Source: an uncultured Prevotellaceae bacterium
GTDB taxonomy: Bacteria; Bacteroidota; Bacteroidia; Bacteroidales; Muribaculaceae
Assembly: GCA_937896015.1 (NCBI GenBank)
Contig: CALBLR010000508.1
Coordinates: 1-8,658 of the forward strand
Length of the DNA: 8,658 nucleotides
Direction of reading: 5' to 3'
Under the pieces are notes generated by a model. That model was given only the letters and a program-made list of their open reading frames with translations. It did not search any database and was not told the DNA's origin. Position 1 is the stretch's first letter; each line of letters starts with the position of its first letter. This document shows positions 1 to 4,777 of the stretch, in pieces. The translations under genes and the position numbers were made by a program.

Positions 1-1
1 C

Positions 2-1030
2 ATCAAGCTCGGTCACCGCCTCACCGGCTGCCACGCTGCTTTCGAGCCACATCATCATGCGCGTCAGCGCAGCTCCGTCGCGCTCCATGGCGCGGCGCGT
101 GCCGGCTATCTGCACATCGTTTTTAATGGCTTTAAGCGCCACTATGGGCGAGGCTGCATACACCTTGCCGCACATTATGGCCTGGGCCAGAGTGTCGCTC
201 ACGCGGTCGGGGTCGATGAGCACAGCCTCGCTCTCGGCGCGCTTTTCAAGGAATCGCTCCACGTCATCGTAGGGGCGCACGCGCACATCGTAGGCCTTTA
301 GGTGGGCGCGCACGGCGGGAGTTAGCTTGCAGTCGTCGATGAAGAGCACGCGCTCGCGCCGCGACACATAGGCGAAGGCTATCACCACTGGGGTGTAGGC
401 CACATCGGTGCCGCGCAAGTTAAAGAGCCACGCAATTTCGTCGAGCGAGGCCACAAAGGTGCTGGTGGCGCCGGCCTGCTCCACAGCCTGCATGGTGCGG
501 TCGATTTTGCTGTCCACCGTCTCTCCGGCCAGGTCTTCGCTGTGCACATAGGCCTCGGCGCGCGGCCGCTCGGGGCGGTCGGGCCAAATTTCATCGGCAG
601 GATAGAAGTTGGTGGCAAGCATGAAGCCGTTTTCAGCGCAGAAGTTTTCGAGGCGGTTGGCCGCCATCACCGAAAACAGGCGGCCGTCGACGGCCACGAT
701 ACTGTCTTCGTCAAGTTCCGACGCAAGCCACTCGGTGATGGTGGCTTCGCCGGCTATGTTCTCCTTATGCATTTCAAATCCGCTGTCCTCGAGCTGCTCG
801 GCAGCCTGCAGAAAATAGCGCGAGTCGGTCCACAGGCCGGCCTTGTCGAGCGTCACCACGGCAGTGCCGTTGCTCCCGGTGAAGCCGGTGAGCCAGTCGC
901 GGAACTTCCAGTGCGGGCTCACATATTCGCTCTGGTGTGGGTCGGTGCCGGGCACAATCACGGCATCAACGTTTTTTGCACGCATGGCCATGCGCATGGC
1001 CTCGAGGTGCGGTAGTGTCTGTTTGCTCAT
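2..1030 (-). CDS. pepP: Xaa-Pro aminopeptidase (aminopeptidase P, M24B), partial: C-terminus beyond left edge
   Basis: Aminopeptidase P removes an N-terminal residue that precedes proline and is a cytosolic, dimetal (usually Mn) enzyme of peptide turnover. The frame reads openly from ATG at 1030 to the window edge, giving 343 residues. Visible family landmarks are GFTGSNG (residues 49-55), WTDSRYF (67-73), a SLDEIAWLFNLRGTD segment (about 195-209) followed by YTPV, and ALKAIKNDVQIAG (about 298-310) leading into the helix that opens the catalytic domain. This is the order of domain I (about 1-160), domain II (about 165-320) and the start of the pita-bread domain in the long, roughly 600-residue form of the family. 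All metal ligands (Asp, Asp, His, Glu, Glu) would lie off the left edge, so activity cannot be judged. I kept the first ATG because it lies about 30 nt below a good promoter and precedes a typical N-terminus; Met12, Met14 and Met16 are less likely alternatives. No signal peptide is seen. Confidence 0.94.
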   Translation of the reverse strand, partial: MSKQTLPHLEAMRMAMRAKNVDAVIVPGTDPHQSEYVSPHWKFRDWLTGFTGSNGTAVVTLDKAGLWTDSRYFLQAAEQLEDSGFEMHKENIAGEATITEWLASELDEDSIVAVDGRLFSVMAANRLENFCAENGFMLATNFYPADEIWPDRPERPRAEAYVHSEDLAGETVDSKIDRTMQAVEQAGATSTFVASLDEIAWLFNLRGTDVAYTPVVIAFAYVSRRERVLFIDDCKLTPAVRAHLKAYDVRVRPYDDVERFLEKRAESEAVLIDPDRVSDTLAQAIMCGKVYAASPIVALKAIKNDVQIAGTRRAMERDGAALTRMMMWLESSVAAGEAVTELD

Positions 1031-1066
1031 ATTTCAAGTGTATGTGGTTTTTTTGTTGTCGCGCTA

Positions 1067-1097
1067 CAAAGTTAACGCTTTGCCCACGCAATTCAAA
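1067..1097 (-). promoter_or_regulatory. Bacteroidota-type promoter for the aminopeptidase P gene
   Basis: On the minus strand there is a -33 box TTTG (1094-1097), a 19-nt spacer, and a -7 box TAACTTTG (1067-1074). Both match the Bacteroidota sigma consensus (TTTG, then TAnnTTTG). Transcription would start near 1060, leaving an A-rich leader of about 30 nt with no clear Shine-Dalgarno, as is usual in this phylum. The promoter implies that the aminopeptidase is transcribed independently of the lipoprotein gene upstream, although read-through is possible because I see no hairpin terminator in the 79-bp gap. Confidence 0.72.
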
Positions 1098-1109
1098 GCC
1101 CGCAGTGTG

Positions 1110-1952
1110 CTATTTGGAGCGCGTGTAGCGATAGGTGTTGGTCCATGTGCCGGCGCCGGCATTCAGCCGCTCGTCGCTCACAAGGCCAAGGCCGTTGATG
1201 CCATAGGCCACATCGATCACACACGGGGCTGAGAAGCCTGGAGCCTGCGCCACCCTCACGCAGTCGGGCAGACTGGCGCTGCCCCGGCCCAGCAATCCGG
1301 CATACCACAGGCCCAGCAGATGGTCGTTGAGGGCCAGGCGCACGGCCAGGCCCGGCAGGCCGAAGCCGTTGGCCACAGCCCTGCTGCCGTAGGTGCAGGT
1401 GATGGCCACGCTTGCATCGCTGCTAATGCAGCTCTCAAGTTGGCCGCTGGCATTGTAGGCGAATGCGGTCACCACCTCGTCGGTGTACTGCTTCAGGGGC
1501 GCCTGCTTCCACGTGCTGGCCTTTACCGACACCAGGCGCGAACTGTCGTCGTAGGCAAAGGTGTAGTCAATGCGCCGCAGCTCGGTGAGGGTGAAGGTGG
1601 AATACACCTTCGACTCGGCCGCGGTCACATAGCCGCGCGCATTGGTGGCGGTAACGTTGATTGCATGCATGGTGGCATCAATTTGGCCGCCATACTCTGC
1701 CTTAACTATGCCTTGGCCAAAAGTCTCGGCCATTGGCGCCTGCGTGCGGCGGTCGGTGGTCTTGCTGATCTTGGTGAGGCTGCCGCCCACATCGTAGGCA
1801 AACGTCCATGTGCAGTTGCCGAACAACTGCTCGCTGACCGATGTAAGGCGCGGTGCGCCCTGCAGCGCGGGTTCGTCGCTGCCGCAAGCTGCCAGGGTCA
1901 CAGCCGCAAGCAGCGTAAATGCCATTTTGGCAACAATGTTCAAAAATCTCAT
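1110..1952 (-). CDS. Exported lipoprotein with YD-like repeats, DUF4595-like, function unknown
   Basis: A 280-residue predicted lipoprotein. Residues 1-22 form a signal peptide (charged start, hydrophobic core at about 9-20) ending in the lipobox L-A-A-C, with Cys23 as the acylated residue. The next residues, G-S-D-E, resemble the acidic lipoprotein export signal that sends Bacteroidota lipoproteins to the cell surface, so an outer-leaflet location is likely. The mature part contains spaced aromatic repeats: FAYD at 51-54, FAYD at 132-135, FAYN at 164-167, VAYG at 248-251 and YRYT near the C-terminus. Each is followed by a turn and a short strand, in the style of YD/RHS-like beta repeats. This resembles small Bacteroides lipoproteins annotated as DUF4595, but I am unsure of the exact family. 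It is much too short to be an RHS toxin shell and carries no toxin-like C-terminus. It starts 33 bp after the beta-rich protein gene and is probably cotranscribed with it. Confidence 0.75.
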   Translation of the reverse strand: MRFLNIVAKMAFTLLAAVTLAACGSDEPALQGAPRLTSVSEQLFGNCTWTFAYDVGGSLTKISKTTDRRTQAPMAETFGQGIVKAEYGGQIDATMHAINVTATNARGYVTAAESKVYSTFTLTELRRIDYTFAYDDSSRLVSVKASTWKQAPLKQYTDEVVTAFAYNASGQLESCISSDASVAITCTYGSRAVANGFGLPGLAVRLALNDHLLGLWYAGLLGRGSASLPDCVRVAQAPGFSAPCVIDVAYGINGLGLVSDERLNAGAGTWTNTYRYTRSK

Positions 1953-1985
1953 TTTCAGTCTAAATTTTATGTTAATAAATAAGTT

Positions 1986-2972
1986 TCAGTGTCGGTGGGG
2001 CACATTGTCGCGCGCCAGCCCGCAGCCCGAGTCCGTGAATGGAGCCTTCGGCACAGCCATGCCACCGCCGCCCGACGGCTCAAGGCGGTAACCGCCGCCG
2101 TGGCCGCCGCCCAGCGACTTCAGCAGGCCATACAGTATGCCGCCCAAGTCCACCGACAGCGGCTGGCCCATCAGCATAATCGTGGGGGCCAGGATGGGCA
2201 TGGTGCGCCAGCAGTGGGAATACACGTCGTAGTAGCGCTGAGCGCCCACGTCTACGCTGAAGTTGTCGCTCACCTTAACGCCGAGAGTGGCGCCGTAGTT
2301 GGAGTTTTGCGTGATTCCCATTGCACCCATCGAGTGGAAGTGAGGGTTGAAGTTGTATTGCCCGAATGCATTGAGGCTTAATGTGCCATTGAGCTGATAG
2401 GAGGCGCGCCCCCACACGCCATAGTCGTTCCACGCCTCGCGTCCGAAGTGGTATTTCGAGCCTGTGATGCCGGCAGTGAGCGTGAGGCGCTCGTCCACCG
2501 TCTGCGTCACCCACAGGCTGCCGGTGGCCATGTTGCCAAGCGCCGGAAGCGACGTCCGGCTGCCCGAGCCGCCCAGCAGGCCATCGCCCAGACGCGCTAT
2601 CACTCCGCTTGCCTGCCAGTCGCGGCTATATGGGTTGAGGTCGAAGTCATAGCCACCCTGTTGGGCCGAGGGCTGCGCCGGCATGGAGATGTGCATGGTG
2701 GCCGGCATGGCCGCAAGGCTGTCGGCCAAGCTGCCCATAAGGCCGCCGTGCAGCCTCAGCGGCTGCGGCAGGCGGTAGTTGCTCATGGTGGGGGCCACCA
2801 GACCGGGGCTCACCACGCCCGCATAGCCCGGCCACTGCAGGCGGTAGTGCGGCAGCGGCTGGCCCAGACTGAAGCGCGGCACGTCGGGCAGCGGCTGCAC
2901 CGCAGCCGCCGTCAGCGCCATGGCGGCCGCAACTGCCGCGACCCTTGCTCTCAACTTTCCTGCATCAATCAT
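1986..2972 (-). CDS. Predicted exported beta-rich (outer-membrane-type) protein, function unknown
   Basis: I do not recognise a named family. Starting at ATG 2972 gives 328 residues. The N-terminus (MIDAGKLRAR, then an Ala/Val-rich stretch to about residue 25) looks like a signal peptide. Residues about 30-110 are Pro/Leu/Met-rich and low in predicted structure. From about 115 to 300 the protein alternates aromatic and polar residues in short strands separated by turns (for example SLWVTQTV, YGVWGRASYQL, LSLNAFGQYNF, YGATLGVKV, FSVDVGAQRYY), as expected of a small outer-membrane beta-barrel. The tail is Gly-rich (about 298-315) and does not end in an aromatic residue, which is unusual for a barrel. 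The open frame extends upstream to a TTG at 3005, but that codon lies just upstream of the -7 box, so it cannot be in the transcript. ATG 2981 (three residues longer) is the only serious alternative. No frameshift is seen. An outer-membrane location is inference. Confidence 0.7.
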   Translation of the reverse strand: MIDAGKLRARVAAVAAAMALTAAAVQPLPDVPRFSLGQPLPHYRLQWPGYAGVVSPGLVAPTMSNYRLPQPLRLHGGLMGSLADSLAAMPATMHISMPAQPSAQQGGYDFDLNPYSRDWQASGVIARLGDGLLGGSGSRTSLPALGNMATGSLWVTQTVDERLTLTAGITGSKYHFGREAWNDYGVWGRASYQLNGTLSLNAFGQYNFNPHFHSMGAMGITQNSNYGATLGVKVSDNFSVDVGAQRYYDVYSHCWRTMPILAPTIMLMGQPLSVDLGGILYGLLKSLGGGHGGGYRLEPSGGGGMAVPKAPFTDSGCGLARDNVPHRH

Positions 2973-2993
2973 AATTGGCATATAAACATTGGA

Positions 2994-3026
2994 CAAAAAT
3001 AGCAAAAAATCGGCTGATGCTGCAAG
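2994..3026 (-). promoter_or_regulatory. Bacteroidota-type promoter for the beta-rich protein / lipoprotein pair
   Basis: The minus strand carries TATTTTTG (2994-3001), a full match to TAnnTTTG. A CTTG (3023-3026), a partial match to the -33 TTTG, lies 21 nt upstream. The start site would be near 2987, which gives a very short leader (about 6 nt to ATG 2981, about 15 nt to ATG 2972). This favours the 2972 start and excludes the TTG at 3005. It is back-to-back with the tRNA promoter about 40 bp away. Confidence 0.55.
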
Positions 3027-3063
3027 TCTTTAGATTTTTTTGGGGCATTGGCAGCGGCAAACA

Positions 3064-3095
3064 CTTGCAAAAGCCAAATAATCAAACTAACTTTG
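3064..3095 (+). promoter_or_regulatory. Bacteroidota-type promoter for tRNA-Leu
   Basis: On the plus strand CTTG (3064-3067), close to the -33 TTTG, is followed after 20 nt by TAACTTTG (3088-3095), a full -7 match. The -7 octamer is identical to that of the aminopeptidase promoter in this window. Predicted start is near 3102, leaving about 33 nt of 5' leader for RNase P to remove. Confidence 0.65.
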
Positions 3096-3134
3096 CACCG
3101 CTGGTTGCGCGCCGAATGCAACTGGCTCGAGGCT

Positions 3135-3219
3135 GCTCGGATGGTGGAATCGGTAGACACGAGGGACTTAAAATCCCTTGGCCATTGCGGCTGTGTGGGT
3201 TCAAGTCCCACTCCGAGTA
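3135..3219 (+). tRNA. tRNA-Leu (anticodon TAA)
   Basis: An 85-nt class II tRNA. The acceptor stem pairs GCTCGGA (3135-3141) with TCCGAGT (3212-3218), with one G-T pair at the end and A3219 as discriminator. The D-arm contains TGGTGGAATCGGTAGACACG, typical of bacterial tRNA-Leu. The anticodon stem is AGGGA/TCCCT (3162-3166, 3174-3178) around loop CTTAAAA, with TAA at 3169-3171, reading UUA and, by wobble, UUG. A long variable arm (about 3179-3194) precedes the T-arm GTGGG-TTCAAGT-CCCAC (3195-3211). The A discriminator and long variable arm also fit leucine. CCA is not encoded (CTA follows the discriminator), so it must be added after transcription. It is a single gene with its own promoter and terminator. 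Confidence 0.96.
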
Positions 3220-3225
3220 CTAACG

Positions 3226-3274
3226 GCGGAGGCTGATAATTCGATCGAATTATCAGCCTCCGCTCGTTTTATTT
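3226..3274 (+). terminator. Intrinsic terminator of tRNA-Leu: perfect 38-bp palindrome plus T-rich tract
   Basis: Bases 3226-3263 form a perfect inverted repeat of two 19-nt arms with no spacer (centre TCGA|TCGA between 3244 and 3245). It is GC-rich at the base (GCGGAGGCTG) and AT-rich near the tip. On the plus strand it is followed by TCGTTTTATTT, giving a classic hairpin and U-tract 7 nt after the tRNA 3' end. It also faces the 3' end of the efflux operon, which runs towards it from 3374. On that strand no T-run follows the hairpin, so it would at most be a weak, U-tract-less terminator for the operon. Confidence 0.88.
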
Positions 3275-3288
3275 CCACAGATTTTTTT

Positions 3289-3301
3289 GCCAACCGTTGG
3301 C
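3289..3301. repeat. Short inverted repeat in the tRNA/efflux-operon intergenic gap
   Basis: GCCAACCGTTGGC is a perfect 6-bp inverted repeat around one base, just after a run of seven T on the plus strand. It lies in the gap between the tRNA terminator and the stop codon of the outer-membrane channel gene. In minus-strand RNA it would form a small hairpin followed by A residues, not U, so it is not a standard terminator for the efflux operon. The rest of the gap (3302-3373) shows nothing I can name. Confidence 0.35.
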
Positions 3302-3373
3302 ACTATTGGGGACTGCGCCCATTAGGGACGCGATATGTCGCATTGCTGTCGTAAGCCGCTGCGTATAGGTTTG

Positions 3374-4753
3374 TTATTGGACTTGGCGGCCGGTGGCCTG
3401 CAAGTAGGCTGTGCGGCAGTCGAGGTAGGAGGCCACGGCATCGCTGTAGCGGTCGCGGGCCTGGCGGCTGAGCGTCTGCGCATCGAGCACGTCGCTCATG
3501 GTGGAGGTGCCGGCCTTGTAGTAGTCCTCGTTGAGGCGCAGATTCTCATCGCTCTGCTCAATGCTCTTGCGGGCCAGCTGCACCTGCTTGTAGGCATTGT
3601 CGAGGTTGTCCCACTGGTTTTGCATGTTGATGAGCAGCATCTGCCGGTTGTCTTCGCGGTCGACCTCGGCCTTGCGCTCGGCCGCAATCTGGCGCTTGAC
3701 GCTGCGGTCGCTCCACCAGTCGCTGATGGGCACCGACAGTGTGGCCAGGCCTGCCACCTTGAAGCGTCCCTCGTTGGTGAGCGTGCCATACATGCCCATG
3801 GCGCCCACCGACAGCGTGGGCAGCAGCGCGCCGCGCTTGAGGCGCGTCTGCAGCTTGGCAGCCTCCACACCCTTGTCGAGCAGCCGGGCCTCGGTGAGGC
3901 TGTCGAGAGCGGCGTGGTGGTCGGTGCGGTATTCCACGGGGTCGGGCACTGTGGCCACGGGGGTGCGGTCGATGTCGAAGTCGCCCTTGTCCATCACGCC
4001 CATATACTGGGCGAGCACAAGTTTGCTCAGTTTGATGCCGTTTTCCACCGTCAGTCGGTCGGCCGCCATCTCATTCTGCTTCAGTTCCACCTTAAGCAGG
4101 TCGTTGCGCAGCCCCACTCCGGCATCGATGGCATTTTGGGCATCGGCGTGTATCGACGCCAGTTGGCGGTCGACGGCATCAAGCGTAGCCAGCTTCTCGT
4201 AGAGCGACAGCAGACGGTTGTAGTACACCTCGGTGGTTTTCACCACATCGTCGCGCGTCTGCTGCAGCATCAGCTGCTTCACCTGGCCCTGCAGGTCGGC
4301 CAGTTTCACGGCAGTGGGGCGGCGCCCGCCAGTGTATATGGGCTCAAGCACGGTGATGTTGGCCATCATGCCGTGGCTGAACGCCTTGAACTCATAGCTG
4401 GTTGGCAGCGACGCGAGGGCGGCAGGGTTGAGTCCCAGCTGCTGCACCAGGGCGGCCAGCTTCTGCTGGTCGTCGGCGGTGAGGTCGTAGCGCTGTTTCA
4501 CCATGTCGTCGCTGGCGTGGAAATACGACACTCCGGCGCTGACGGTGGGCAGATAGCTCATGCGCGCCGCCTCGCGCTGCAGCCGGGCGTCGCTGATGTC
4601 GATATTGGCGCGCTTGAGGCTGGCGTTGTTTTGCAGCGCCAGCTGGCGGCACTGCTGCAGACTGTAGGTGGCCTTCTGGGCGGCGGCCGTGAAGCCTGTG
4701 CCGAGCATAGCGGCCACGGCTGCTATGGTGATGAAGATGCTTAACTGTTTCAT
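3374..4753 (-). CDS. TolC-family outer-membrane efflux channel protein
   Basis: A 459-residue outer-membrane factor, the exit duct of a tripartite pump; three copies form an outer-membrane barrel with a long periplasmic alpha-helical tunnel. Residues 1-25 are a signal peptide (MKQLSIFITI, hydrophobic core, Ala-rich cleavage region before Gln26). There is no lipobox Cys, so it is not an acylated OprM-type channel. Two internal repeats are visible. The first (about 30-250) opens with YSLQQCRQLALQNNASLKRA and contains the AGVGLRNDLLKVELKQ turn; the second (about 280-455) contains YYKAGTSTMSDVLDAQTLS. Both are the conserved helical hairpins of the OEP family. Length is normal for TolC homologues. 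It follows the permease by 24 bp and is the last gene of the operon. A six-codon reading frame overlaps its start codon and may couple translation. The family call is secure; the transported substrate is unknown. Confidence 0.95.
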   Translation of the reverse strand: MKQLSIFITIAAVAAMLGTGFTAAAQKATYSLQQCRQLALQNNASLKRANIDISDARLQREAARMSYLPTVSAGVSYFHASDDMVKQRYDLTADDQQKLAALVQQLGLNPAALASLPTSYEFKAFSHGMMANITVLEPIYTGGRRPTAVKLADLQGQVKQLMLQQTRDDVVKTTEVYYNRLLSLYEKLATLDAVDRQLASIHADAQNAIDAGVGLRNDLLKVELKQNEMAADRLTVENGIKLSKLVLAQYMGVMDKGDFDIDRTPVATVPDPVEYRTDHHAALDSLTEARLLDKGVEAAKLQTRLKRGALLPTLSVGAMGMYGTLTNEGRFKVAGLATLSVPISDWWSDRSVKRQIAAERKAEVDREDNRQMLLINMQNQWDNLDNAYKQVQLARKSIEQSDENLRLNEDYYKAGTSTMSDVLDAQTLSRQARDRYSDAVASYLDCRTAYLQATGRQVQ

Positions 4754-4770
4754 TGTTGCGTTTGTTTCAT
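4750..4770 (-). other. Six-codon mini reading frame overlapping the channel gene start
   Basis: In the gap after the permease stop, an ATG at 4770 opens a frame of six codons (MKQTQQ) ending in TGA at 4752-4750. That stop overlaps the ATG of the channel gene (4753-4751) as ATGA. The mini-frame begins ATGAAACA, the same eight bases as the real start, so the start region looks duplicated. It could couple translation of the channel gene to ribosomes finishing upstream, or it could be a relic or chance. No Shine-Dalgarno distinguishes the two starts. Confidence 0.3.
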
Positions 4771-4777
4771 TATGTTG

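Noticed and set aside
1110..1952. The YD-like repeats as an RHS/polymorphic toxin
   Set aside because: The protein is only 280 residues, is a lipoprotein, lacks the RHS core and a variable toxin C-terminus, and has no immunity gene next to it.
1320..1982. A 220-codon plus-strand open frame opposite the lipoprotein gene
   Set aside because: The minus-strand gene has a signal peptide, lipobox and repeat structure. The plus-strand frame has none of these and no promoter.
2973..3005. N-terminal extension of the beta-rich protein from a TTG at 3005
   Set aside because: The TTG lies just upstream of the predicted -7 box, TTG starts are rare, and the extension would push the signal peptide inward. 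ATG 2972 fits better.
3135..3219. tRNA-Leu 3' end as an integration site of a mobile element
   Set aside because: No integrase gene, phage gene or second copy of the tRNA 3' end is seen in the window. The sequence downstream is a terminator and then an ordinary efflux operon.
2969..3236. Short open frames on both strands covering the tRNA-Leu gene and its promoter region
   Set aside because: They run through a tRNA with a complete cloverleaf, and their translations are the familiar false peptides produced by tRNA genes.
3335..4744. A 469-codon plus-strand open frame opposite the TolC-family gene
   Set aside because: It is also an antisense by-product of codon bias: low-complexity His/Gly/Val/Leu-rich translation, no recognisable motif, and full overlap with a secure gene.
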